This document shows, piece by piece, positions 14,401 to 21,630 of a stretch of DNA of 33,331 nt. Origin of the DNA: UBA1206 sp045643125 (GTDB lineage: Bacteria; Bacillota; Clostridia; Oscillospirales; CAG-382); the NCBI GenBank assembly GCA_045643125.1, contig JAZUKE010000107.1, forward strand, positions 1 through 33,331, written 5' to 3'. Position 1 is the first letter of the stretch; every line of letters begins with the position of its first letter. The notes under the pieces were generated by a model. The model searched no databases and was not told the DNA's origin. It saw only the letters and a list, made by a program, of their open reading frames with translations. A program made the position numbers and the translations under genes.

Positions 14401-17265
14401 TCAGGAAAGGGGATATTTACTCGGACGCATAGTATAACGAAGTAAATAGATTGCATCAGAGGAATTTATTTCTCCGTCACCATCCATATCCCCATTTTGA
14501 TTTATGGGGTATTTTGAAGCACGCATAATATGACGCAGTAAGTAAATTGCGTCAGTGCTGTTCACCGAGCCATTGTTGTCCACATCCCCGCGAACATAAG
14601 TAATTTTTTCAAGTATCTCTGTTCTTTCTTTACCGCAAACTGTGCATTTATATACGATCACGCCCTCTGATTCAATTGTCGGCGCTTTAGTTACTGTGCC
14701 TTTATCCCAAGTATGATACGCTTTTTGTGTCACATCGCCACAACAGTTACACTCATGCCAATGATATATTTCATCGAAAAGCCATTCCTCATCGTAATTG
14801 TGAATTATTCTTCTAACATATCCGCAAATATTGCAATCAGTATCGCAAGCATTATCAAAAGCGTGAGTTTCTTCAGAAATCTTATCGCCGCATGAACATT
14901 CTTTCCAATGCTTTAAATAGTCAAAAGACCATATATTTGAATAGCTATGCTCAATCTTTGAAATGACCGTATCTTTTTCGGATATTTCTGTCTTACATTC
15001 TGAATCGCTGAAATGCTTCCCGCAGACATTGCACGTCCAATATTCAATATTACCGGCTTTGAAATGATCTGCTTCAATTCGAATATGGTGTGTTAGATCA
15101 TGAGAAGCATATTCGCCGTACGGTTGATGACACACTACACATATCGCTTGTTCTTTGCAGGTGGCATTTCCGCCTGAGTGATTGCCAATAGGGAGTAATT
15201 CGTCCGAACCGTTTATTACCTCGCCACAATCATTGCAAATTGTATATTCATTATGTCCCTGCATCAAGCAGGTTGAATCCTCCGCATGATAGATGGTTGT
15301 ATTAGCGTGATGACATTCGACTGTAATGGTGCATATACCTTGACATAACTCACCATCATATATAAAACTGGCAGTTATAGTTGCGGTTCCCACATTTTTC
15401 GCAGTAATTGTCCCATTAGAAACTTCTGCAATATTTATATTTGTTGTTGACCAAGTTACGGCTTGACCGTCAGGAGTTGTGGTAGGAATAATTGTCAAGG
15501 TTTCTCCGATTACTAATTTTTCATCTGTTTTTGAAAGTGATATCTCAAGTTTCGGGTGTTCTTTCCAAATTGCATAGTATTTTGAGTTTTCCGTAGGATA
15601 ATGCGATATTGCTCCACTTGTTGCTGTAGGTGATAATGCCCATCCGATAAATTTGTAGCCTTCTCTATCGTCCGGCTTTGGAAAATTGCATATGTTCCCT
15701 TTCTCGGTAATAATATACGAAACCGACACATTTCCACCATTTGCATCCAACGAAGTCCTGAAAAATGTAATACTGTAGGTTTGTGATATATTACCGCTGT
15801 TGTCCACGACATTCAAATAATATGTTCCAGGATCTGAAACAATAATCGTTTCACGCTTCAAAGTCGGATCACTGTCGAACCAATCATATTTGACATTGAT
15901 ATAAGTATTATCTGTGTATGTTGCACTTGTGCCCCAGAAATAGCCGCGTATTTTTTCATTGTCGCGCAGTTCCAAAGTAACATTTTGAACTATTCGTTTT
16001 CGATATGTATCAATTTCATCTTTTGATTGGATTGATGCAGTCGGGTTTATTATATCCGATGACCATATTGCATAATATGTAGCATTTTCTGTCGGATATA
16101 ATGTATATATTCCTGATGTTTCACTCTGCGAAATCTCCCACCCCATATATTTATTATTTGTTTTGCTTGGAATCGGAAAGGTAAAACTATATCCTTTCGG
16201 AGCCAATATATACGATGGTGATACACTTCCTCCGTTAGCGTTTAATGCGATTTTATAAAAAGTTATGCTTACTGTTGTTGATATGTTGCCTTTTGTGTCC
16301 TTTGCTGTCAAGTAGTATGTTCCTGAATTTGATATAGTTTTTGATATTGTAGTATTTTGCGGCGCTTTCGAGATACTTGTATATGTGTTGCTTGAATAAT
16401 TTGAATTTGTACCCCAATAATAACCTGCAATCCCAATGTTATCATATAATTCTAGTGAAACCGTTTGACTTGATTCTATGTTTTTTGTTGTAGAAATTGC
16501 ACAGCTAGGATTTTTTGTGTCTTGAGGTATGTAGCTTAAATTAAAGCTATACGCTCCATAACCGCCGTATTCCACTTTGAAATAATATGTTCCTGCACTC
16601 AATTGAATAGTTTTATTCAAAACACCCGATGTTGAAGTGCTCCAAATAGCTGACGACGTATTACTTGTATCATATATACGGTAATATAAGTTAACCATTG
16701 CACTCGCAGTTATATTCAACGAACCTGATTGTGATAGCGTGAATTTATAATAGTCATTTTTATCGTTTATACCAATGTGTCCTCGGTAAGTTGTACCTAA
16801 TGTAATTGATGATGCCGTTGAAAGTGTATTATTAGAACCACCTATTGTTTCGGCAAAACTTTCATTTGCGCTAGTAAATGATAGTTTGAAGCTATACGCT
16901 CCATAACCGCCGTATTCCACTTTGAAATAATATGTCCCTGCACACAATTCTAAGGTTGTATTCATATCTCCTGAATGTGAAGTGCTCCAAATAGCTGACG
17001 ACGTATTACTTGTATCATATATACGGTAATATAAGTTAACCATTGCACTCGCAGTTATATTCAACGAACCTGATTGTGATAGCGTGAATTTGTAATAATC
17101 ATATTTGTTTGCTGTTGAAATTTCTCCGGAATAATTATATCCAAGGCTTATATCCGTTGCTGTACTTATAGAATTCCCCGCTGCAAAAATTTCAAGTGGA
17201 AACAAAGCCACTACCATTACTATTGCTAATACTAACGATAATAGTTTTTTTGATGTTTTTTTCAT
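14401..17265 (-). CDS. large secreted dockerin protein with PPC-like, InlB, Big2 and Cys/His modules
   Basis: A 954-residue secreted protein. In order: signal peptide (1-29); two near-identical PPC-like domains (about 33-130 and 145-245); an Ig-like domain; an InlB-type repeat (LNANGGSVSPSYI ... YYAIW); a second Ig-like domain; a second InlB-type repeat (LDANGGNVSVSYI ... YYAIW); a Big2 domain (about 578-655, KNVGTATITASF); a region rich in CxxC/His motifs (about 655-888); and a type I dockerin (890-954) with two Ca-binding loops, DVDNNGSVNSTD and DMDGDGEINSSD. No catalytic domain is recognised, so it is probably a binding or scaffolding surface protein that docks to a cohesin encoded elsewhere. 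AAGGAG precedes the ATG. The gene is clearly richer in A+T than its neighbours, which suggests transfer. Confidence 0.9.
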   Translation of the reverse strand: MKKTSKKLLSLVLAIVMVVALFPLEIFAAGNSISTATDISLGYNYSGEISTANKYDYYKFTLSQSGSLNITASAMVNLYYRIYDTSNTSSAIWSTSHSGDMNTTLELCAGTYYFKVEYGGYGAYSFKLSFTSANESFAETIGGSNNTLSTASSITLGTTYRGHIGINDKNDYYKFTLSQSGSLNITASAMVNLYYRIYDTSNTSSAIWSTSTSGVLNKTIQLSAGTYYFKVEYGGYGAYSFNLSYIPQDTKNPSCAISTTKNIESSQTVSLELYDNIGIAGYYWGTNSNYSSNTYTSISKAPQNTTISKTISNSGTYYLTAKDTKGNISTTVSITFYKIALNANGGSVSPSYILAPKGYSFTFPIPSKTNNKYMGWEISQSETSGIYTLYPTENATYYAIWSSDIINPTASIQSKDEIDTYRKRIVQNVTLELRDNEKIRGYFWGTSATYTDNTYINVKYDWFDSDPTLKRETIIVSDPGTYYLNVVDNSGNISQTYSITFFRTSLDANGGNVSVSYIITEKGNICNFPKPDDREGYKFIGWALSPTATSGAISHYPTENSKYYAIWKEHPKLEISLSKTDEKLVIGETLTIIPTTTPDGQAVTWSTTNINIAEVSNGTITAKNVGTATITASFIYDGELCQGICTITVECHHANTTIYHAEDSTCLMQGHNEYTICNDCGEVINGSDELLPIGNHSGGNATCKEQAICVVCHQPYGEYASHDLTHHIRIEADHFKAGNIEYWTCNVCGKHFSDSECKTEISEKDTVISKIEHSYSNIWSFDYLKHWKECSCGDKISEETHAFDNACDTDCNICGYVRRIIHNYDEEWLFDEIYHWHECNCCGDVTQKAYHTWDKGTVTKAPTIESEGVIVYKCTVCGKERTEILEKITYVRGDVDNNGSVNSTDAIYLLRHIMRASKYPINQNGDMDGDGEINSSDAIYLLRYTMRPSKYPLS
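16544..16755 (-). repeat. direct repeat copy 2 within the dockerin gene
   Basis: Nearly identical at the DNA level to 16889-17100, offset by 345 nt (115 codons). It includes the stretch encoding NLYYRIYDTSNTSSAIWS and the following YYFKVEYGGYGAYSF. Confidence 0.9.
16889..17100 (-). repeat. direct repeat copy 1 within the dockerin gene
   Basis: Partner of 16544-16755. Differences are few and clustered around the middle, where copy 1 encodes SHSGDMNTTLELC and copy 2 STSGVLNKTIQLS. Confidence 0.9.
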
Positions 17266-17311
17266 TTTTCTTTTTCTCCTTTTTAGTTATTTTCTACCTA
17301 TTTATATATGT

Positions 17312-17340
17312 ATTATATAGCATACATAACTATTTGTCAA
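17312..17340 (-). promoter_or_regulatory. dockerin gene promoter
   Basis: A perfect TTGACA (plus 17335-17340) and TATAAT (plus 17312-17317) on the minus strand with a 17-nt spacer. Confidence 0.85.
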
Positions 17341-17352
17341 TATAAAATAGTT
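17328..17352. promoter_or_regulatory. inverted repeat, candidate operator of the XRE regulator
   Basis: AACTATTT (17328-17335) and AAATAGTT (17345-17352) form a perfect 8-bp inverted repeat with a 9-nt spacer. It covers the -35 box of the dockerin promoter and lies 36 nt before the divergent XRE gene, the usual place for an operator of such a regulator. Confidence 0.6.
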
Positions 17353-17388
17353 AAAAATGCTATAAATAAATCACATGGAGGGTAAGAT

Positions 17389-17658
17389 GTGAAAATAGGA
17401 GAAAAAATAAAAAATGCCCGCGAAGACCTTGATATGACGCAAAGTGAAGTCGCAGATCTTATTCCGATGAATCAATCGAATTATTCAAAAATAGAACGCG
17501 ATTTTCAGGAGCCGAGCCTTGAACAGTTCAAAAGGATATGTCAGATCCTTGACCTTAATCCGTCGTTTCTGCTTGGCTTGGACGAAAGTCCCAATGTTTC
17601 GCAAAAAGACGTCAAGCTGCTTGGCGATATAAAAACGCTTATAAACAAATACAAATAA
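17389..17658 (+). CDS. small XRE-family HTH transcriptional regulator
   Basis: An 89-residue DNA-binding protein. The HTH spans most of it: IGEKIKNAREDLDMTQSEVA is helix 1-2, MNQSNYSKIERDFQEPSLEQ holds the recognition helix, and LNPSFLLGLD closes the domain; a short basic tail follows. It is the length of phage-like or stand-alone repressors with no effector domain. The GTG at 17389 is chosen because GGAGGG is 6 nt upstream; an overlapping ATG at 17387 is followed at once by a stop. It is divergent from the dockerin gene and likely controls that gene and itself through the inverted repeat between them. Confidence 0.92.
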   Translation: MKIGEKIKNAREDLDMTQSEVADLIPMNQSNYSKIERDFQEPSLEQFKRICQILDLNPSFLLGLDESPNVSQKDVKLLGDIKTLINKYK

Positions 17659-17668
17659 AAGAGGAAAA

Positions 17669-17702
17669 GGGGATTTTCACGTTTTCGGCGTGAAAATCCC
17701 TT
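17669..17702. terminator. bidirectional terminator between XRE gene and lysozyme gene
   Basis: GGGATTTTCACG (17670-17681) and CGTGAAAATCCC (17689-17700) form a perfect 12-bp stem. On the minus strand it is followed by CCTTTTCCTCTTTT, a good tail for the lysozyme transcript. A second inverted repeat, TCGAAATCG/CGATTTCGA (17738-17760), overlaps the lysozyme stop codon. Confidence 0.85.
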
Positions 17703-17746
17703 CCTTAATTTGGTATTTGGTATTTGAAATTTGTAATTCGAAATCG

Positions 17747-18574
17747 TTACACGATTTCGAGCGTATTTTCCGCCGCCCAGGTGTTCACGCCCTCGAGAAG
17801 TACGGCTTTTTCGCCGCCTTTGAGGACGTCGCTGCCGTTCAGGGACGTTCTTGAAATCACCCAGGTATTGCGTCTGACGTATTCGGGGATCACAGGTCCG
17901 TTTTTCCAATAACTCACGGCATCCGCCTTGAATCTCACGCGGTCGCCGACAGCAAAAACCGTCTCGAAATACCCTTCGTCAAGGTCCACCGTGCCGTTTA
18001 TGCCGTCCACCGTCCCTTTGTTCGTCCACTGATAAGCGGCGATGCGCGGAACATCCGGCTTCGGCGTCGGCGACGGCGTTTTGCGGTACGTCGCGTACCA
18101 CACTCCGATATCCGAAAGTCGGTCAAGGTCAAGATAGTTCGTCCTGAAATCGTTGTTTGTGTAGATGACGGGTGTAAATCCCGCTTCCGACACCATATCG
18201 GCAAAAAGCCGCACAAAATCCGTATTGCGCCGTCTTGTCAGCGACTTATACCGTTCGTCCTCAAGGTCGCAGGCGCAGAACAGCTTGACGTTTTCGCGGA
18301 AACGCGAGACAAGCCCGATATAATAGTTCGTTTCAAGCTCGACTTCCCTGTCGGTGACACCCGTCAGATAATGATACGTTCCGCAGTCGATACCCGCATC
18401 GTTTGCGCCGGTGATGTTGCGTATATACGCGGGATCGCTGAACGGGTACACTCCCTTTTCTTTTGCAAGACCTCCCTGGCTTGCCTTGATAACGGCAAAC
18501 CTTATGCCGTCGTTTTTGACTTTTTTCCAATCTATATCTCCCTGATAGAAAGATACGTCTATGCCTTTTATAAT
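17747..18574 (-). CDS. GH25 lysozyme (endolysin type) with non-canonical AUU start
   Basis: A 275-residue muramidase that cuts the MurNAc-GlcNAc bond in peptidoglycan. The GH25 barrel begins at residue 4 (GIDVSFYQGDIDW, catalytic Asp 6), continues with FAVIKASQGG and carries the DxE pair in CACDLED (Asp 103, Glu 105). The C-terminus (about 205-275, VGDRVRFKADAVSYW) looks like an SH3-type wall-binding domain of phage endolysins. There is no signal peptide. A GTG at 18451 would begin at residue 42 and lose the first catalytic Asp. Between the in-frame stop upstream and GIDVS there is no ATG, GTG or TTG; an ATT at 18574 lies 6 nt after a perfect AAGGAGGT, so AUU is the probable start. It stands between terminators and may be a phage-derived single gene. 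Confidence 0.85.
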   Translation of the reverse strand: MIKGIDVSFYQGDIDWKKVKNDGIRFAVIKASQGGLAKEKGVYPFSDPAYIRNITGANDAGIDCGTYHYLTGVTDREVELETNYYIGLVSRFRENVKLFCACDLEDERYKSLTRRRNTDFVRLFADMVSEAGFTPVIYTNNDFRTNYLDLDRLSDIGVWYATYRKTPSPTPKPDVPRIAAYQWTNKGTVDGINGTVDLDEGYFETVFAVGDRVRFKADAVSYWKNGPVIPEYVRRNTWVISRTSLNGSDVLKGGEKAVLLEGVNTWAAENTLEIV

Positions 18575-18603
18575 AAAAGCACCTCCTTCTCTATCAGTAT
18601 ATC

Positions 18604-18636
18604 ACAAAAGAGCGGACTCGGGTGTCCGCTCTTTGT
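18604..18636. terminator. terminator after hflX
   Basis: AAAGAGCGGAC (18607-18617) and GTCCGCTCTTT (18624-18634) form an 11-bp stem with a 6-nt loop; on the minus strand it is followed by TTTTG, so it ends hflX transcription before the lysozyme gene. Confidence 0.8.
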
Positions 18637-18646
18637 ACGCATTTTT

Positions 18647-19930
18647 TCAGTTATTCTGCACAAAACGTGCAAAGCGGTTTTCGGCTTCCGGCTCGACTAT
18701 CGCTTTCACGATGGCGCCTTCGTCGGTGTACTCGGTATCGAGCACGGCTGACGAACGGAAAAGCCGGTTCATTTCAGCCGCTTCGCTGTGCGGGAAGAAG
18801 TAGCAGAGCGTCTTTCTGCCGCCGTCGATGACTTCCTTTATCTTCGCAAGCAGGTCTTCCACGCCTTTCCCGGTCTTTGCGGAAACGCACACCGCGTCTT
18901 TCATCATAAATTCGGTGTCGATCGCTTCGTCGCATTTGTTGTAGCACCAGATTATCTCTTTTGCTTCTCCCGTAAGCTCGTTCACAAGGTCAAGGGTGAC
19001 GTTCTTTTTCCTCGTCCTTTCGGTGTCCGCTTCGGACGCGTCGATAAGACAGATTATCACGTCGGCGTAGCGTATTTCCTCAAGCGTTGAACGAAACGCC
19101 TTGACGAGATGCGTCGGCAGTCTGTCGATGAATCCGACCGTGTCGGTGAGCAGCACATCAGTGCCGTCGGGAAGCGTCAGCTTCCTCGTGGTTGGATCAA
19201 GGGTGGCAAACAGCTTGTCCTCGGAAAGCACTCCCGCGCCCGTAAGGTAATTGAGCAGCGTTGACTTCCCCGCGTTGGTATAACCGGCTATCGCCACGGT
19301 CTTCATTCCGTTTTTGTCTCTGCCCTTGCGCTTCACCTCTGACGTGCGTTCAAGCTCGGTGAGCCGTTCGGTAAGCGCTTCAATGCGTCTTTGCAGGTGA
19401 CGTCTGTCCGTTTCGAGCTGCGATTCGCCGGGGCCTCGCGTGCCTATTCCGCCTCCGAGTCGGGAAAGCATCTTGCCCTTGCCCATTATCCGCGGAGCGG
19501 TATAGCGCAGGCAGGCGATCTCGACCTGCAGCTTGCCCTCGCCCGTTACGGCGTGGAGCGCGAAGATATCGAGTATCAGCATCGTTCTGTCGATAACCCT
19601 CACGTCAAGGGCGTCTTCGAGATTTTTTATCTGCGACGGAGAAAGCTCGTTATCGAATATCACCATTGAGATATTGCCGTCGTTTTTGATGTATTCCGCG
19701 ATCTCCTCGCATTTTCCTTTGCCGATAAAAGTCTTGTTGTCGGGCGACGGACGCGCCTGGATCACGCGCAGTACCGCTTCTCCGCCTGCGGTGTCAAGCA
19801 GTCTTTCAAGCTCGTCAAGCGAGGTTTCGACTTCTCTTTCGCTCATTTCGGGAGTGAGGAGCGACACGAGAAGTGCCCTTGTCTTTTCGCCGTCTTCTTC
19901 GACGGTGATTATTTTTTCTATTTCAGCCAT
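18647..19930 (-). CDS. hflX: GTPase HflX, ribosome-associated
   Basis: A 427-residue GTPase that binds the 50S subunit and splits stalled ribosomes. The N-terminal HflX domain includes IQARPSPDNKTFIGKGK and VIFDNELSPSQIKNLE; GGGIGTRGPGESQLETDRR is a family signature; the G domain shows AGYTNAGKSTLL (G1), DTVGFIDRLP (G3), NKCD (G4) and SAKTGKG (G5). The ATG at 19930 is preferred over an upstream start because GGAGG precedes it directly and the 14 extra residues come from hairpin DNA. An unusual set of hairpins lies in the 180 nt before it. Confidence 0.97.
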   Translation of the reverse strand: MAEIEKIITVEEDGEKTRALLVSLLTPEMSEREVETSLDELERLLDTAGGEAVLRVIQARPSPDNKTFIGKGKCEEIAEYIKNDGNISMVIFDNELSPSQIKNLEDALDVRVIDRTMLILDIFALHAVTGEGKLQVEIACLRYTAPRIMGKGKMLSRLGGGIGTRGPGESQLETDRRHLQRRIEALTERLTELERTSEVKRKGRDKNGMKTVAIAGYTNAGKSTLLNYLTGAGVLSEDKLFATLDPTTRKLTLPDGTDVLLTDTVGFIDRLPTHLVKAFRSTLEEIRYADVIICLIDASEADTERTRKKNVTLDLVNELTGEAKEIIWCYNKCDEAIDTEFMMKDAVCVSAKTGKGVEDLLAKIKEVIDGGRKTLCYFFPHSEAAEMNRLFRSSAVLDTEYTDEGAIVKAIVEPEAENRFARFVQNN

Positions 19931-19949
19931 AATACCTCCGTTATTTTTG

Positions 19950-20091
19950 ACTTGCAAAACTTCGTTTTGCAAGTGAGTTTCTCGTGCTTATCGCGCTCGC
20001 TTCATTTTATTGCGCTCGTTTGGACGGCACGAGGACTCGCGTTGCGCTCGTCTTGAAGGAGTTTTTGAGACGGCAAAGCCGACTCAAAAAC
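19950..20091. repeat. hairpin-rich spacer upstream of hflX
   Basis: Three perfect or near-perfect inverted repeats stand in a row: 19950-19974 (ACTTGCAAAA/TTTTGCAAGT), 19981-20033 (CTCGTGC/GCACGAG), and 20061-20091 (GTTTTTGAG-A-CGGC with GCCG-A-CTCAAAAAC, AAA loop). The motif GCGCTCG recurs three times (about 19993, 20012 and 20044). None has a T-run in the hflX direction. It looks like an extragenic repeat element or a structured leader; nothing codes here. Confidence 0.6.
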
Positions 20092-20111
20092 AAAACAGGT
20101 ATATTATCCGA

Positions 20112-20149
20112 ATAAAAAAACAGCACGGCTGTTGAACACAACAGCCGTG
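20112..20149 (-). terminator. rpmE terminator
   Basis: CACGGCTGTTG (20124-20134) and CAACAGCCGTG (20139-20149) form an 11-bp stem with a 4-nt loop, followed on the minus strand by a run of seven T. Confidence 0.93.
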
Positions 20150-20161
20150 AAGATACGCAAA

Positions 20162-20362
20162 TCAGTTGAGGTTGAATTTCTTTTTGAATTTATCAACGCG
20201 TCCGCCCGCATCGACAAACTTCTGTTTGCCGGTGAAGAAGGGGTGGCATTTAGCGCATATATCAACCTTTATGGAATCTTTGCAGGAATATGTTTTATAT
20301 TCTTCGCCGCAAGCGCATCTGACAACTGTTTCCTTGAATTCAGGATGGATTCCGGATTTCAT
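20162..20362 (-). CDS. rpmE: 50S ribosomal protein L31, zinc-binding type
   Basis: A 66-residue protein of the large ribosomal subunit. It starts MKSGIHPEF, the usual N-terminus of L31, and has the zinc ligands of the C+ form in VRCACG ... CAKCHPFFTGKQK. The internal ATG is used rather than an upstream one that would add 21 residues from the promoter region; GAGGG lies about 11 nt before it. It has its own promoter and terminator and sits after prfA on the same strand. Confidence 0.96.
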   Translation of the reverse strand: MKSGIHPEFKETVVRCACGEEYKTYSCKDSIKVDICAKCHPFFTGKQKFVDAGGRVDKFKKKFNLN

Positions 20363-20415
20363 CTTCGTTTTCCCTCGCTTTCTTGTACGTACAACATATT
20401 GTTCACGCAACGTAT

Positions 20416-20444
20416 AGTATATCACACCATTTTTTATATTGCAA
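20416..20444 (-). promoter_or_regulatory. rpmE promoter
   Basis: TTGCAA (plus 20439-20444) and TATACT (plus 20416-20421) on the minus strand with a 17-nt spacer. Confidence 0.75.
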
Positions 20445-20484
20445 GTGTTTTTTTCGATTTTTTCAAAATATTTTGAACTTTTTT

Positions 20485-21555
20485 TCAGTCTTCGCTCTGG
20501 GCGGCGAGCTTTGCGGCTCTGTCCGCGGTGATGAGACCGTCTATCATTTCGTCAAGTCTGCCGTTGAGGAAGGCTTCGAGCTGATATATCGTCAGTCCTA
20601 TGCGGTGATCGGTGACACGTCTCTGCGGATAGTTATAGGTGCGTATCCGTTCGCTTCTGTCGCCCGTGCCGACCTGACTGCGGCGTTCGGACGCTATGGC
20701 GCTTTCGCGTTTTTCCCGCTCAAGTGCCGCGAGGCGGCTTTTCATAACCTTGAGCGCTTTATCCTTATTTTTCATCTGGCTTCGTTCGTCCTGGCAGTCA
20801 ACGACCGTGCCCGTCGGTATATGGATGATGCGGATCGCGGATTCGGTCTTGTTGATGTGCTGACCGCCTGCACCCGACGAACGGTGGGTGCTTATTTCAA
20901 GCTCGTCCATATTGAGTTCAAAATCGACGTCCTCGACTTCGGGAAGTACGGCGACCGTTGCGGTGGACGTCTGTATCCTGCCCTGCGACTCGGTCTCCGG
21001 CACTCTCTGTACGCGGTGAACGCCCGACTCGAATTTGAATCGCGAATACGCGCCCTCGCCGATGACCATAAACGAGACCTCTTTCATTCCTCCGAGTTCC
21101 GTTTCGTTGGTGTAAAGGAGTTCGCACTTGAAGCCCGCCTGCTCGGCGTACATATTATACATACGGTAAAGCACATAGGCAAAAAGGCACGCCTCTTCGC
21201 CGCCTGCTCCCGCTCTTATTTCAACGATGACGTTCTTTTCGTCGTTGGGATCGACGGGAAGCAGCATTATGCGAAGCTCGTCGCGTGTGCGAACGAGCGT
21301 TTCTTCGGCTTCGTCGAATTCGGCTTTGGCAAGCTCTTTCATTTCGACGTCGTCGGACGACATAAGCTCATAAGCGTCGGCTTTGAGAGATTCGGCGCTC
21401 TTGTATTCACGGTATTTTTCGACGATCGGCGATATCTGCTTATACTCTTTCATAAGCGACGTATATTCCGCAAGATCGGATACGACCTCGGGTGACGCAA
21501 GACGCGATTCGATGTCGATGAGTTTTTTTTCGATTTGGGCAAGTTTTTCAAACAT
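20485..21555 (-). CDS. prfA: peptide chain release factor 1
   Basis: A 356-residue release factor that reads UAA and UAG and triggers peptide release. The GGQ catalytic motif is in SSGAGGQHINKTES (residues 230-232), and RVPETESQGR carries the PxT tripeptide (186-188) that marks RF1 rather than RF2. The start MFEKLAQIEKKL is preferred over one 16 residues upstream. AAAGGAAG stands before it. The methyltransferase prmC, often next to prfA in Firmicutes, is not in the window. Confidence 0.97.
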   Translation of the reverse strand: MFEKLAQIEKKLIDIESRLASPEVVSDLAEYTSLMKEYKQISPIVEKYREYKSAESLKADAYELMSSDDVEMKELAKAEFDEAEETLVRTRDELRIMLLPVDPNDEKNVIVEIRAGAGGEEACLFAYVLYRMYNMYAEQAGFKCELLYTNETELGGMKEVSFMVIGEGAYSRFKFESGVHRVQRVPETESQGRIQTSTATVAVLPEVEDVDFELNMDELEISTHRSSGAGGQHINKTESAIRIIHIPTGTVVDCQDERSQMKNKDKALKVMKSRLAALEREKRESAIASERRSQVGTGDRSERIRTYNYPQRRVTDHRIGLTIYQLEAFLNGRLDEMIDGLITADRAAKLAAQSED

Positions 21556-21630
21556 ACCGGAAAGCTTCCTTTCGTATATATGGATTTGTAGGGAGAAACC
21601 CAAAAAGTCTGATATATGGAGTGAAGATCA

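Noticed and set aside
14401..14600. Dockerin taken as evidence for a local cellulosome cluster
   Set aside because: No cohesin, scaffoldin or cellulase gene is in the window; only a single dockerin protein is seen.
16544..17100. Repeats considered as a CRISPR array
   Set aside because: Only two long copies, inside a reading frame, encoding protein domains; no short regular repeats or cas genes.
18449..18451. GTG at 18451 as the lysozyme start
   Set aside because: It would remove 41 residues including the GIDVS catalytic strand, and no ribosome binding site precedes it, whereas AAGGAGGT precedes the ATT at 18574.
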